This document shows, piece by piece, positions 30,767 to 39,937 of a stretch of DNA of 64,000 nucleotides (position 1 is its first letter; each line of letters starts with the position of its first letter). The stretch is taken from assembly GCF_025210605.1 (NCBI RefSeq), contig NZ_JAOARI010000037.1, positions 24,319 to 88,318 of the forward strand, in the 5' to 3' direction. The notes under the pieces were generated by a model that was not told the DNA's origin, made no database searches, and worked only from the letters and a program-made list of their open reading frames with translations. This stretch comes from Halodesulfovibrio sp. GTDB lineage: Bacteria > Desulfobacterota > Desulfovibrionia > Desulfovibrionales > Desulfovibrionaceae. Position numbers and translations under genes: made by a program.

Positions 30767-31666
30767 CTAGTTTGCTTCGTTTACAGACTCAGGTGCAGCT
30801 TCATCCGCAAACATGGCAGCATTGTATGAAGAGCGGACAAGCGGAGCACTGAACATGTGCTTAATTCCTTTGCTTCTGCCGTACTCTGCATATTCTTCGA
30901 ATACGTCAGGGTGTACGTATCGTTCAACTTCCGGATGCAAGCGGGAAGGACGCATGTACTGACCTATCGTTACGATATCGCAATCAATAGCTGCGAGGTC
31001 ATCGATAACTCCACGAACCTCTTCGTCAGTTTCGCCCAGTCCGACCATGAGACCGGATTTAGAGCGGCATCCTGCCTCTTTAACACGTTCAAGCAACGTC
31101 AAGCTCTGCTGATAATCAGCCTGAGGGCGGATGGCATCGTAATGCATCGGCGGTGTTTCGACGTTGTGGTTAATAATGTCCGGCTCAGCATCAATGACTA
31201 TCTGTAAAGAAGCTTTATCCCCTTGAAGGTCAGGAATAAGAACTTCGATGCTACAGTCAGGAAGCGTATCGCGTACAGCCTTGATTGTTGCTGCAAAGTG
31301 ATTTGCCCCACCGTCGGGTAAGTCATCACGGGTGACTGAGGTAATAACTACATGCTTAAGCCCAAGACGTTTGGCAGCTTCTGCCACGCGTGCAGGTTCT
31401 TCTGCGTCAAGTTTTTCAACAGGATCATTACTGATGTTGCAAAAGGCACAGTTGCGGGTGCATGTGTTGCCCATAATCAAAAAAGTAGCTGTATGCGATG
31501 TAAAGCATTCGAACATGTTCGGACACTTTGCACTCTGGCAGACAGTATTAAGATTAAGGTCTTTTACCAGCTCTGTTGTTGCGGTGTATGTCTTGTTGCA
31601 AGGTATTTTAACCCTGAGCCAAGGTGGAATCCGCAAATACGGTTTTGAAGGCTTCTGTGAGCACAT
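30767..31666 (-). CDS. lipA: Lipoyl synthase
   Basis: This 299-residue radical SAM enzyme inserts two sulfurs into protein-bound octanoyl groups. It has both cluster sites: the auxiliary [12 protein letters not shown] (Cys 43, 48, 54) and the radical [11 protein letters not shown] (Cys 69, 73, 76), and ends with the conserved RSSYNA. The ATG at 31666 is supported by AGGAAG six bases before it. This start lies inside lipB and gives a 59-base overlap between the two genes, so they are tightly coupled. Confidence 0.96.
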   Translation of the reverse strand: MCSQKPSKPYLRIPPWLRVKIPCNKTYTATTELVKDLNLNTVCQSAKCPNMFECFTSHTATFLIMGNTCTRNCAFCNISNDPVEKLDAEEPARVAEAAKRLGLKHVVITSVTRDDLPDGGANHFAATIKAVRDTLPDCSIEVLIPDLQGDKASLQIVIDAEPDIINHNVETPPMHYDAIRPQADYQQSLTLLERVKEAGCRSKSGLMVGLGETDEEVRGVIDDLAAIDCDIVTIGQYMRPSRLHPEVERYVHPDVFEEYAEYGRSKGIKHMFSAPLVRSSYNAAMFADEAAPESVNEAN

Positions 31667-32252
31667 GTTTTACTTCCTGCATGTCTATGTCATTGCGACC
31701 AAGTTCTTTTTCGAGCGATGTAGGCTCTGCATCAGCAAGACCGCAAAGAGTGATTAACGAAAATAAATCAACGTCGGATAAAACGTTAAATGCTAGTCCG
31801 TGGTAGCTTGTCCATTTCCGCATAGCGATGCCGATGGAACAGATTTTTCTGTTATCAATCCATACTCCGGGTCTGCCGTCCTGCCTTGTGGTCTGAAGAC
31901 CATAGTGAGCGCAGGTTTGGATGACAACTTCTTCTAAATCGTGAAAGAGTCCGCGCATCCCACCCGGCTTTTTTGCTACACGAAAAATCGGGTATGCTAC
32001 GAGTTGACCGGGGAAGTGGCAGGTTATGTTGCCGCCACGGGATGAATGGACAAGTTCTACATTCTGCTGTTGTAAAAATTCATCACTGACGAGCAGATTT
32101 TCTCTGCCACCGTTACGACCAAAGGTAATCACCGGCGGGTGTTCAAGAAGAAAAAGAGTCTCTTCTGCTCCGTCTACAACGTCTGCAAGAGTTTCTTTTT
32201 GAATTTTTTCAGCATCAGCGTAGGAAATGAGTCCAAGATCAACAACACGCAT
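31608..32252 (-). CDS. lipB: Octanoyl transferase
   Basis: This 214-residue enzyme moves octanoate from acyl carrier protein to lipoyl domains, the step before LipA. The catalytic pair Lys 136 ([15 protein letters not shown]) and Cys 170 ([14 protein letters not shown]) is present, with the family segments [10 protein letters not shown] and [18 protein letters not shown]. Together with lipA it gives a complete pathway for making lipoate on proteins. It starts 20 bases after rsm22. Confidence 0.96.
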   Translation of the reverse strand: MRVVDLGLISYADAEKIQKETLADVVDGAEETLFLLEHPPVITFGRNGGRENLLVSDEFLQQQNVELVHSSRGGNITCHFPGQLVAYPIFRVAKKPGGMRGLFHDLEEVVIQTCAHYGLQTTRQDGRPGVWIDNRKICSIGIAMRKWTSYHGLAFNVLSDVDLFSLITLCGLADAEPTSLEKELGRNDIDMQEVKHVLTEAFKTVFADSTLAQG

Positions 32253-32272
32253 CGTTTTATCCTATTCAGCAC

Positions 32273-33400
32273 CTATCCGCGCTTTGGAAAGACTTCCAGC
32301 GCGCCGGATTTAGCATCTCTTCGTGGTTTATCCTGCCATTCAACATCAATAAGACTGCCGCTTTCAAAGTTCTCAGCTTCGTGCAGCAGGGCGATACCTT
32401 TATGTGAGCAGGCATAACGGGCTTTTTGATTTCTGCCCGGAATAAGTACCGGATCAGAAAGCACGCGCACGTTCTCCGCATATTCAGGATGCGCTTTGCT
32501 TGCGAGTAAGAAGCTGAGGCTTACGTTTTTGCGGTTCATGCGGGCACGCTGTGTAAGATCGCGCAGCCACATTGGAGCATGGTCAGCTGTCATGTTAAAG
32601 TGACACCAGCCGCTCGCATTACGGTCAAGCATCGGGCATTCTACTTCATGCGGGCAGGGTGCTTGCGGTAAGTAGCCTTCTTCAATAAGCCCTTCACGGG
32701 TCAGACCGATAATTTTGCCGCCAAGTCGTGTGCCCGGTTCAACAAATAAAATGCTTCCGTCTTCTTTGCATGCCCGTGTCATGTTGTAGGCAAGCTCGAG
32801 AAAACGATCTTCCATGGTTTGCCCGCGGCTTGCGGAAAGCTCGTTCAGAACGTTTGCTCCGGCAACTAACGCCATTTTGCCGTAGTTGTTACGTAGGCTT
32901 TTTTCCAAAGTTTCACGAACCAGTTTGATTCGCCAAGGTCCTTTGCCCGGTTCAACACCAGCCATTGTTTCAAAAATACGTCGTCCGTGCTCCATTGGCT
33001 TTTTAGCAACGTCTGTACAGATGAATGTAAGCTTTTTGTTACGAAGGTCTGGGCGGCTGAGCCATAATGCTTGCACGAAGGTGAGCGGGCCGGAACCTAA
33101 ATCTAAAATTGTGTCTCCATTTTTAAGCGGAATGTGCAGCTGCGGCAAAAGCCATGAAAGTCTGTACAGGTTCCACGGGAGAAAAAAACGCAGGTAAGCA
33201 GAAAGCGTACGGGGGGTAGCCCAGTAGTTGGCACGCATTCCGCCACGTTCGTTTGTCAGCATACGGGAAAGATCTGCCACAGCGTATGGCAGGTCGCGTT
33301 TATGAGCCGCTTTGAGCGGCATGGCTTTATGTAAAACTTTGTCGTAGCCGTCTAGGACGCTACGGATTTTAGCAGTAGGGAAAGAAAGAACTGTGCTCAT
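32273..33400 (-). CDS. Rsm22-family ribosomal small-subunit methyltransferase-like protein
   Basis: This 375-residue protein has a SAM-binding motif (LDLGSGPLTF, about 99-108) and a C-terminal cysteine cluster (Cys 249 and 255 in CPHEVECPML, Cys 266 in WCHF, and a further YACSHKG). In the mitochondrial Rsm22 group such cysteines hold an iron-sulfur cluster that supports ribosome assembly. Whether methylation occurs is uncertain. Its start overlaps the stop of the ferredoxin/ASKHA gene by four bases. Confidence 0.82.
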   Translation of the reverse strand: MSTVLSFPTAKIRSVLDGYDKVLHKAMPLKAAHKRDLPYAVADLSRMLTNERGGMRANYWATPRTLSAYLRFFLPWNLYRLSWLLPQLHIPLKNGDTILDLGSGPLTFVQALWLSRPDLRNKKLTFICTDVAKKPMEHGRRIFETMAGVEPGKGPWRIKLVRETLEKSLRNNYGKMALVAGANVLNELSASRGQTMEDRFLELAYNMTRACKEDGSILFVEPGTRLGGKIIGLTREGLIEEGYLPQAPCPHEVECPMLDRNASGWCHFNMTADHAPMWLRDLTQRARMNRKNVSLSFLLASKAHPEYAENVRVLSDPVLIPGRNQKARYACSHKGIALLHEAENFESGSLIDVEWQDKPRRDAKSGALEVFPKRG

Positions 33401-34938
33401 ATAAATGTAAAGCGCATGTGGCGCATAAATGTTTGGGTGAAGTTAGGGTCTGATGTCAGATCAACAGCTTCACAGTTTGTGGTTAGACCTTCTGCCACGT
33501 TGCGTAGGGTCGGGTCAATAAGCATCAGTTCAGCACCTTGCAAAGAGGTGTTGTTTACTGCCGTCACTCTGGAACCCATTCCTGCCGGAATGAAGCCTAA
33601 CCCTTCTAGATCCTGCACTCCCGCGTGTTCTCCAAGAGCACCGGCAAGGTAAATATTTTTCAATTGTGATGCAGAAATATCTGCGGCTTCAAGAACACGG
33701 GTAAAGGCAAAGGTAAAGGCTGCTTTGACTTTTAAGAACTCTTCAATGTCTTCAGCAGAAAGGAACATGTTGTCCGGCAATGCTAAATGCTGGATGCCGT
33801 GACGAACTTCCAGACGCTCAGCCAGTCGGGAACCCATTCCTTGGCTTTGTTTTTCGACAAATAAACCGTCGTTGGAAATAAAGTTGATTTTGCGCAGAGC
33901 GTGAATAAGTGCCAGATATCCCGTTCCGCTGATGCCGTCTGCGTAAGTTGCTCCCATAACCTCAGGGACAAGTCCGGTTGGTGCAAGCTTGTAAGACGTC
34001 GCAATGCCCTTGCCAGCAGTTGCACCGTAATGCAGCCCCACGCCTTCCAGTGCTGGTCCTAGTGCAACACTGGTAATGATGTAATTGTCTGGACTGAGAG
34101 CAAGAATGAATTCTCCATTTGTACCCATATCAGTGAGAATAAAAGGATACTCGGGTTCATCTTGCAGTATTGAGAGTAGCCCTGCTGTTAAATCGCCTCC
34201 AACAAAAGGCGATGCTAACGGCGCAATATACGCTGGAGGTAAGTCGGCTATTTTTTCTATTGTACCGCCCTTGTATGTAAGTTTGTATGGAGCGGTTGCA
34301 AGACATGCTGTGTCGAGACCGAGCAGCAGGTATGTCATCGCAGGGTTACCCGCAATGGCAAGCGAATCTACGTTACCAAAAGAGTTGTCGGTCAGTTCTG
34401 CAATTAGCTCGGCAATTCTGCTGACAATAAGGTCTTGTAAAATTGTTTTTCCTGACTCTGTTGCCGCAAAGCTGAGACGGGACATGATTTCTGAGCCTGC
34501 GCCCATCTGCGGGTTTGGTTCAGAACCGGATGCTATTGTTTTTTTGCCGTCAAGCAGTGCCCAGTGCAAGCTGGTAGTACCAAGGTCAACAGCAAGCTGG
34601 AGTGATTTATTGTTCGATTCAACCGTGCCGACATGCTGCACATAAGGGTTCTCCGGTATCTCAATAACCATACCGTCTTCCGGTGCATGTTTGCATGCCA
34701 GACGCCATCCTGCATCGATGGCGTGTTCTTTAAGAATGAGCGTGTCAGATCCAACAGGCAGCGGAGCATTTTCTACAAAGCGTACTCTGCATTTCCCGCA
34801 TTGACCCAACCCCGAACAGAGAGGAGGAGCAGGAACAAGTCCGCTGGTAAAAATAACCTGAGCTAATGTGTGAGGTTCTGCCTGAGAAACATGAAGGGAC
34901 TTTTTCCGACCAGTGTAATCAATGATGGTAATCTGCAT
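33397..34938 (-). CDS. Ferredoxin-ASKHA domain protein (RACo/RamA-like corrinoid activator family)
   Basis: This 513-residue protein has an N-terminal [2Fe-2S] ferredoxin domain (Cys 41, 47, 50 in CSGLGQCGKC, Cys 82 in RLACKHA) and a C-terminal DUF4445/ASKHA domain with ATPase segments (AVDLGTTSLHWALLDG, TDMGTNGEF). Relatives reductively reactivate corrinoid methyltransfer proteins using ATP. No corrinoid protein gene is in view, so the target is open. The start at 34938 is preferred to one seven codons upstream. Confidence 0.88.
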   Translation of the reverse strand: MQITIIDYTGRKKSLHVSQAEPHTLAQVIFTSGLVPAPPLCSGLGQCGKCRVRFVENAPLPVGSDTLILKEHAIDAGWRLACKHAPEDGMVIEIPENPYVQHVGTVESNNKSLQLAVDLGTTSLHWALLDGKKTIASGSEPNPQMGAGSEIMSRLSFAATESGKTILQDLIVSRIAELIAELTDNSFGNVDSLAIAGNPAMTYLLLGLDTACLATAPYKLTYKGGTIEKIADLPPAYIAPLASPFVGGDLTAGLLSILQDEPEYPFILTDMGTNGEFILALSPDNYIITSVALGPALEGVGLHYGATAGKGIATSYKLAPTGLVPEVMGATYADGISGTGYLALIHALRKINFISNDGLFVEKQSQGMGSRLAERLEVRHGIQHLALPDNMFLSAEDIEEFLKVKAAFTFAFTRVLEAADISASQLKNIYLAGALGEHAGVQDLEGLGFIPAGMGSRVTAVNNTSLQGAELMLIDPTLRNVAEGLTTNCEAVDLTSDPNFTQTFMRHMRFTFI

Positions 34939-35107
34939 AGTAGAAAGACCATGCCACAAAACACTTCAGGATGAAAGCGGGACTATTCTTACTTTTAATC
35001 TTGAAGGTTGAGAATCTGTTTGAAAGCGGGTACGTTGCCTTAGTTTCTGTGAAGTCTTAATGGGGGAGTGTGGTTCCCTGTTCTTACGATAAAGCAAAGA
35101 GGTGGGG

Positions 35108-35560
35108 ATGGACTTACTTTTATTAGGTTTCGGCGGGCTTGTGTTAGTGTGTCTGGCTGCGGGCGGAAACTTTTTTGCAACAGCTAAGATGAAAGAAAAA
35201 ATTCATGCTACTAAGCACGCAAGGCGTACCTTGAATGATGATGTAAGCACACTTCAAGCTGCACTTATATCTAAGCGTGAAGAGAAAAAAATTGTTGTCA
35301 GTAAGCTGCGCATGGCTCGTATAGAATGTAAATCACAAAAATCAGGCGCAAGTTGCAATGCATCAGGTTCAGCTGAAGGACCTGAAGACAAGTTTGAGCA
35401 TGAGCTTATCAATCAAAAAGTCATTACTCCTCGAGAATTAGAGCGAGTAAAGAAATATCGCAGGTCAACTTCTTGTCCTTATGGTGTGGCAGAAACAATT
35501 GTTATGCTCGGTTATGCAACCAAGGCAGAAGTAGATCAGATTGCTGTGCGTAGCTCGTAA
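35108..35560 (+). CDS. Membrane-anchored coiled-coil protein of unknown function
   Basis: This 150-residue protein begins with a membrane helix (MDLLLLGFGGLVLVCLAAGG), followed by a basic, mostly helical region (about 25-75) and a small C-terminal domain (KVITPRELERVKKYR, then GVAETIVMLGYATKAEVDQI). The tail resembles the short helix-turn repeats that bind or sense in type II/IV secretion ATPases, but the match is too weak to name. GAGG precedes the ATG. It lies upstream of fliM in the same direction with a 212-base gap. Confidence 0.65.
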   Translation: MDLLLLGFGGLVLVCLAAGGNFFATAKMKEKIHATKHARRTLNDDVSTLQAALISKREEKKIVVSKLRMARIECKSQKSGASCNASGSAEGPEDKFEHELINQKVITPRELERVKKYRRSTSCPYGVAETIVMLGYATKAEVDQIAVRSS

Positions 35561-35772
35561 CAGAATAATTTGTCAGGATATTTTAAAGGGCGGAGACGTC
35601 CTTTTTTTTGGATTACTGCAACTGGCAATTGTTCAAAACAAGTGTGCTCTGATTATTGGCACTAATAGTGCATAAAATTTAATCAGGCACATATTGTGTC
35701 AAAAAATTCCTACTTGGTGCTCTCACCATGCGTAATGCATAGCGGGTACAGGTTTTCGGAGATACAGGACGT

Positions 35773-36753
35773 ATGAATAAGATTTTAGCACAAGACGAAG
35801 TTGATGCTCTGCTACGGGGACTTTCCGGCGGGGAAATCGAAAGTGAATCGGATATTCCGACTGATGAGACTGGCATTGTAGCGTTTGATCTCGCTAATCA
35901 GGATAGAATTATCCGAGGGCGTATGCCTGTTCTTGAGATTGTAAATGACCGTTTTTCACGTCTTTGCACTAACGCACTTTCCAACGCTGTGCGTAAGCGT
36001 GTTGAATTAAACCCGATTTCGATTGATATGACGAAATTCGGTGACTTTATGCGTTCCTTGCCTGTTCCGACGAGTATCAATATTTTTAAAATGGAACCAC
36101 TGCGCGGTAATGCCATAGTCGTTGTTGACTCTCGGCTTGTATTCGCACTGGTAGAAAATTTCTTTGGTGGTGCTGGCAGTCAGCCAAAAATTGAAGGGCG
36201 TGAATTTACCCGCATTGAGCAGGCTATTGTTGACCGTGTTATCAAAATTGCACTGGATAACATGGAAGAAAGCTGGCGTCCTGTACATGAGGTGAATCTG
36301 GAGCTTGTACGTTCAGAGATTAACCCGCAGTTTGCTGCGATCGTGCCACCAAGCGACGTTGTCGTTGTTATTACTTTTGAGGTAGAACTGGAAAGTGCCA
36401 TTGGTTCACTTATCATGTGTTTACCGTATGCTACGATTGAACCTATTCGTTCCAAACTGCATGCTAGTTTCCAAACAGAACGTCTGGAAGTTGACCATGC
36501 GTGGGTTTCCCGCTTGAAAGAACGTTTGATGGAAACACCTGTTGATATGAAAATCCGTTTCGGTGAATCAAAAATTACTGGTAACCAGTTGCTTCGACTT
36601 AAAGTCGGCGATGTTCTTTTGCTGGATACCGATACTGAAGATTTGCTTGAAGCCACCGTTGAAGGCGTGAAAAAGTTCCATGGCATCAGCGGTACCGTGA
36701 AATCCAACAGGGCATTCCAGATCGTAAAAGAAGAAGAGCCAAGCTACACGTAG
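35773..36753 (+). CDS. fliM: Flagellar motor switch protein FliM
   Basis: This 326-residue protein of the flagellar C-ring has the N-terminal CheY-P binding segment (LAQDEVDALLRGL), the middle CheC-like domain (about 45-230) and the C-terminal SpoA/FliN-like domain (LKVGDVLLLDTDTEDLLEATVEG). It interacts with FliG and FliN and sets rotation direction. fliN is not next to it here; a terminator follows. Confidence 0.96.
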   Translation: MNKILAQDEVDALLRGLSGGEIESESDIPTDETGIVAFDLANQDRIIRGRMPVLEIVNDRFSRLCTNALSNAVRKRVELNPISIDMTKFGDFMRSLPVPTSINIFKMEPLRGNAIVVVDSRLVFALVENFFGGAGSQPKIEGREFTRIEQAIVDRVIKIALDNMEESWRPVHEVNLELVRSEINPQFAAIVPPSDVVVVITFEVELESAIGSLIMCLPYATIEPIRSKLHASFQTERLEVDHAWVSRLKERLMETPVDMKIRFGESKITGNQLLRLKVGDVLLLDTDTEDLLEATVEGVKKFHGISGTVKSNRAFQIVKEEEPSYT

Positions 36754-36872
36754 CTACTAATTATCATTAAAAATGTAATAGCTACAATGCACCAACAACC
36801 GTACAGTAATTCCTATACTGTGCAGAGGGCACGGTGCGAGTATATTGGACAAATGGTTATGCGTGTTCAACT

Positions 36873-36902
36873 GAAGGCCGGATTTATCCGGCCTTCTCTT
36901 TT
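36873..36902 (+). terminator. Terminator after fliM
   Basis: The perfect hairpin GAAGGCCGGA ... TCCGGCCTTC is followed by TCTTTTTTG, about 120 bases after the fliM stop. Confidence 0.75.
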
Positions 36903-36992
36903 GTCTAACGAAAAAGAGTGGTGTAATCTTTTGGCAATTCTAATGAAAGCACAGCGAGGGGAACGAATGAAGAAATATACCCGGCGTACACA

Positions 36993-37029
36993 AAAAGGGT
37001 GAGCTACCTATGGGCGCTCACCCTTTTTT
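36993..37029 (+). terminator. Strong hairpin with T tract
   Basis: AAAGGGTGAGC ... GCTCACCCTTTTTT forms a terminator in the plus direction. The A run on the left also allows it to act after truA from the other strand. It overlaps the stop codon of an 11-codon frame. Confidence 0.75.
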
Positions 37030-37112
37030 GCGTATTTAACATTGTGTGAACCTGCTTTGTAGGCTCGTATTCGGAAAGCAGGACATGGAAAAACTAGTAA
37101 CTGTTTTTCTTT

Positions 37113-37886
37113 TTAGTAAAAGACCTTATGCATTGATAAACCGCATGCAGGTGCAGTTGCAGGAGCGGCTGTGCGGTCTTTTGCTGCTAGCAGCTCCGGT
37201 ACAGAGTCCGGTGCAATTTTGTGCCTACCGCACGCAACGAGTGTACCCATGAGGTTTCGCACCATCTGTTTTAAAAAACCGGATGCTTCGAATGTCCAGA
37301 CAAGCTCGTGTGGCAGGCAAGACCTTTGTGCATATTCAGGGCAGTTGTGGGAAATACGGGTCACTGTACGGACGGTGTTCGTAATTTCAGTTCCTGCATT
37401 CTGATACGTTGCAAAGTCATGCTCACCAAGCAAGTGGCTTGCAGCAGCTTCCATGGCTGCAATGTCCAATGGACCGACTTTCCATGCGAAAGGGTAGCGA
37501 TGGGGAAGTATAAATTCGCTTTTTAACCACAGTGTGTATGTGTAGCTTTTAGCTTTTGCACTGAAGCGGGAGTGAAATTCGTCGTCGACTATTTCAACAC
37601 TCGTAACAGCAATATCGTGCGGTAATTTAGTCGTAAAAACTTTTTGCCAGTTAACACGTGCCCAGTTTTCTGGCAGGTCGAAATGAGCTACTTGCTCATC
37701 GGCATGTACGCCGGAATCAGTGCGACCGCTGCCATGCACTCTAACAAGAGTGCCGGTGACAGCGGTCAAAACTTTTTCAATTTCGCCTTGTATTGTCGGT
37801 TGGGGGTGTTCAGCTCTTGGGGGTTGAAGCTGCCACCCCACGTATCGGGTGCCAATATAGGCGACAGTGATTTTTATGCGAGGCAT
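37113..37886 (-). CDS. truA: tRNA pseudouridine synthase A
   Basis: This 257-residue enzyme makes pseudouridine at positions 38-40 of tRNA anticodon stems. The catalytic Asp lies in GSGRTDSGVHADEQVAHFD. Other family segments are MPRIKITVAYIGTRYVGWQLQP and FLKQMVRNLMGTLVACG. It starts three bases after the stop-side of the flagellar gene motE in the same transcription unit. Confidence 0.96.
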   Translation of the reverse strand: MPRIKITVAYIGTRYVGWQLQPPRAEHPQPTIQGEIEKVLTAVTGTLVRVHGSGRTDSGVHADEQVAHFDLPENWARVNWQKVFTTKLPHDIAVTSVEIVDDEFHSRFSAKAKSYTYTLWLKSEFILPHRYPFAWKVGPLDIAAMEAAASHLLGEHDFATYQNAGTEITNTVRTVTRISHNCPEYAQRSCLPHELVWTFEASGFLKQMVRNLMGTLVACGRHKIAPDSVPELLAAKDRTAAPATAPACGLSMHKVFY

Positions 37887-37889
37887 TCT

Positions 37890-38612
37890 CTACTCAAATG
37901 GTAACTGCATATTAGTCAGCGCTTCAGAAAGGCGTGCTGCCTTGTCAGCTCTAACATATGTCAGGATTTCACCTGCTTTACGTCCGCGCATGCCAGCCAA
38001 AATTTTAACAGAAATTTTTTCATCGAGGGTCTGGATAACCTGAGCAGCTTGTTTTGCTTTCATGTTGGAATACACGTCAACAAGGTGCTTCATTTTCTTA
38101 TCCTGAGTTTCTTTAGCATTTTTCAACATAATCTTGAGACGCTTCTCAAGTGCTTGTAACTCAGCAAGCTTACCATCGATTGTAGTTTGAAGTCTGGCAA
38201 GTTCCTGCTCGCGTCTGTTCAGCTCAATCTGTTTGCTCTTGAGCAAGTCGCGAGTCATGGAGTCTTTAGCAACAGGCTTCGGAGCAGGCTTTTTAGGCTC
38301 TTCTTTTTCTTCCGCATGCGCTGCTGTGGTAGTAAGCGTTGCCGTTGGAGTTGGCAAGTTCTCTTTTGCCTGTGCGAAGCGCTCTTCAAGAGTCATAGAA
38401 GCTTTTTCTGCGACTGTTTTAACCGACTTCACCGGACTCTGCGGTAAGAGTGTTGCAAGCTCATTGTCTGCATCAAAAACAATGGAGCCGACAAGTATGA
38501 GTTTAAACAGGATTGCACAACCAAGAAGTTTGCAAATTTTAGAAAGCTTGCGGCTTGAACCTGAGTGTTGCTGTTTCGTCGAGTTGCAATTGTTCTTTGA
38601 TCTTTTCTTCAT
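37890..38612 (-). CDS. motE: MotE-like flagellar protein
   Basis: This 240-residue protein has a basic N-terminal tail, one membrane helix (about 30-48), a Pro/Lys/Glu-rich linker, a coiled coil (about 120-175) and a C-terminal MgtE_N-like helical domain (KQAAQVIQTLDEKISVKILAGMRGRKAGEIL). This is the layout of MotE, a periplasmic chaperone of the stator protein MotC/MotB type. Its start lies inside fliJ with a 74-base overlap and no clear ribosome-binding site, so the N-terminus is uncertain. Confidence 0.8.
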   Translation of the reverse strand: MKKRSKNNCNSTKQQHSGSSRKLSKICKLLGCAILFKLILVGSIVFDADNELATLLPQSPVKSVKTVAEKASMTLEERFAQAKENLPTPTATLTTTAAHAEEKEEPKKPAPKPVAKDSMTRDLLKSKQIELNRREQELARLQTTIDGKLAELQALEKRLKIMLKNAKETQDKKMKHLVDVYSNMKAKQAAQVIQTLDEKISVKILAGMRGRKAGEILTYVRADKAARLSEALTNMQLPFE

Positions 38613-38973
38613 GTGCGTGTCGCTTTGCTTGATTTTCTTTTAGTTTTTCCAGTAGCTTTTTTTCCTGAGCTTTCTCAGTCAAAACTTGCCGTGCAGAGTT
38701 CAATTCCTGTGCAAGAGTGAGCAGGCGATGTTCAGCAGTGCTGATATCCTGACGTACTCCCTGAAGGAAGTTCCGAATAATCCATGTTTGAGCAGGGTCA
38801 GTTGTGGTGCTCATCAGTTCCTGGTTGTCGGCAAGAGCTTTGCGTAAGCCGTCAACACGTTGTACTTGCTTTTGGTACTTTGCTTGTACCTCGGCAAGTG
38901 CAAGCTTGGCCTGATCTTCCAGTTGCGTGCGGTATTCGAGTACTTGCTGCAACTTGAATTTAAATGGTGCCAT
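38539..38973 (-). CDS. fliJ: Flagellar export chaperone FliJ
   Basis: This 144-residue, all-helical coiled-coil protein begins MAPFKFKLQQVLEYRTQLED, the usual FliJ start, with heptads over its whole length. FliJ links the export ATPase to FlhA. The start at 38973 follows AGGAAGG by four bases and is preferred over an ATG eight codons upstream. It overlaps motE. Confidence 0.87.
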   Translation of the reverse strand: MAPFKFKLQQVLEYRTQLEDQAKLALAEVQAKYQKQVQRVDGLRKALADNQELMSTTTDPAQTWIIRNFLQGVRQDISTAEHRLLTLAQELNSARQVLTEKAQEKKLLEKLKENQAKRHAHEEKIKEQLQLDETATLRFKPQAF

Positions 38974-39125
38974 AAGCCTTCCTAGTGGTGTCAACACAAT
39001 GACATGTTACCCGTGTTATAATAGGTATAGCATGTACTGTGCCGAAACTGCTTGTATGTGTGTTACGACTTATGAGAACTGGAAAAAAATGAGGGGATTT
39101 TTAGATAAGGGGTGCAGTGACTAGA

Positions 39126-39168
39126 GGTATCTTTTCCCGCTGATAACAAATTCAGGAGAAAAGATACC
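39126..39168. other. Hairpin downstream of cobS
   Basis: The perfect 11-bp stem GGTATCTTTTC ... GAAAAGATACC encloses 21 bases. It lies about 30 bases after the cobS stop and could end that transcript, although the U tract is missing. No cobalamin riboswitch consensus is seen. Confidence 0.45.
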
Positions 39169-39199
39169 AGCAGTACAATGTGCTATTTAGAAAGATATC

Positions 39200-39937
39200 C
39201 TAAATAAGAAACGCTAGCATGGCGGCAAGTTCTCCGCCGATAACGGTTGCGCCAAGAAAATCACCGTTGATACCGCCTTGTAGTTTAGCGAGTCGGAGAT
39301 ATGACCATAGCATCAAGGCACAAAGTAACGTTGTGTATAGTGTCGGGAGTAAGCCGCATAGGATAGTACCAGTTATAACGGCAAGTGTTGTCTGAATAAC
39401 GACAGTCTGTCTGGTGGCTCCTTGCAGAAACAAGCGTCCTTGTGTCGAACTTTTGGGTGCGTCGGAAAGATGTCCTATAATGACAGAAGCAACACGACCT
39501 GCAATAGGGGCAAAAATAAGCACCTGCCAATTGCTGGTAGCAAATAATTCGTGCGCGAGAATTGTTTGCCCCAGTATTCCAATTACCATTGCAATGGCAC
39601 CGAATGCACCAACGCGGCTATCCTTAACAATTTCCCAGAAACGTTCGCCCTGTGCGCAGCTTCCCCATCCATCCCATATATCCGCCCAGCCGTCCCAATG
39701 TAGTGCACGGGTGACCCATATAGACAAGAATACCCATAACCATGCTTGCACCCACGGGTGGTGCGAAAAAGCTCCAACCGCAAAAGGAAGAGTTATGACT
39801 ATGCCTACCGTAAGCCCTACGGCGAAAAATTGGCGCATGGTGGCGGCTATCTCTTCATTTGTGCACATCCGCGGAGAGCCTAGTCGTGTCATAAAACTGA
39901 GTGCGGTGGTGTATTCATTCCAAAATCGTATTTGCAT
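39200..39937 (-). CDS. cobS: Adenosylcobinamide-GDP ribazoletransferase (cobalamin synthase)
   Basis: This 245-residue membrane protein joins adenosylcobinamide-GDP and alpha-ribazole in the last steps of B12 assembly. It has several hydrophobic segments and the conserved acidic segment TRALHWDGWADIWDGWGSC followed by a DSRVGAFG motif. Its ATG overlaps the stop of the SAM hydrolase gene (ATGA), so the two are coupled. No other cobalamin genes are in the window. Confidence 0.93.
   Translation of the reverse strand: MQIRFWNEYTTALSFMTRLGSPRMCTNEEIAATMRQFFAVGLTVGIVITLPFAVGAFSHHPWVQAWLWVFLSIWVTRALHWDGWADIWDGWGSCAQGERFWEIVKDSRVGAFGAIAMVIGILGQTILAHELFATSNWQVLIFAPIAGRVASVIIGHLSDAPKSSTQGRLFLQGATRQTVVIQTTLAVITGTILCGLLPTLYTTLLCALMLWSYLRLAKLQGGINGDFLGATVIGGELAAMLAFLI

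Larger units (their letters stand above)
36754..37112. other. Intergenic region with two hairpins and a tiny ORF
   Basis: Besides the fliM terminator (36873-36902) and a second hairpin (36993-37029), an 11-codon frame (36967-37002, MKKYTRRTQKG) follows AGGGGAACGA and its stop lies in the second hairpin. No longer gene is convincing. Confidence 0.45.

Noticed and set aside
36787..37002. 71-codon plus-strand gene
   Set aside because: It overlaps the fliM terminator hairpin and a second hairpin and has no ribosome-binding site at its start.
38998..39199. Cobalamin riboswitch near cobS
   Set aside because: The only strong feature is a simple hairpin downstream of cobS. The B12-box is not found, and this side is the 3' end of the gene.
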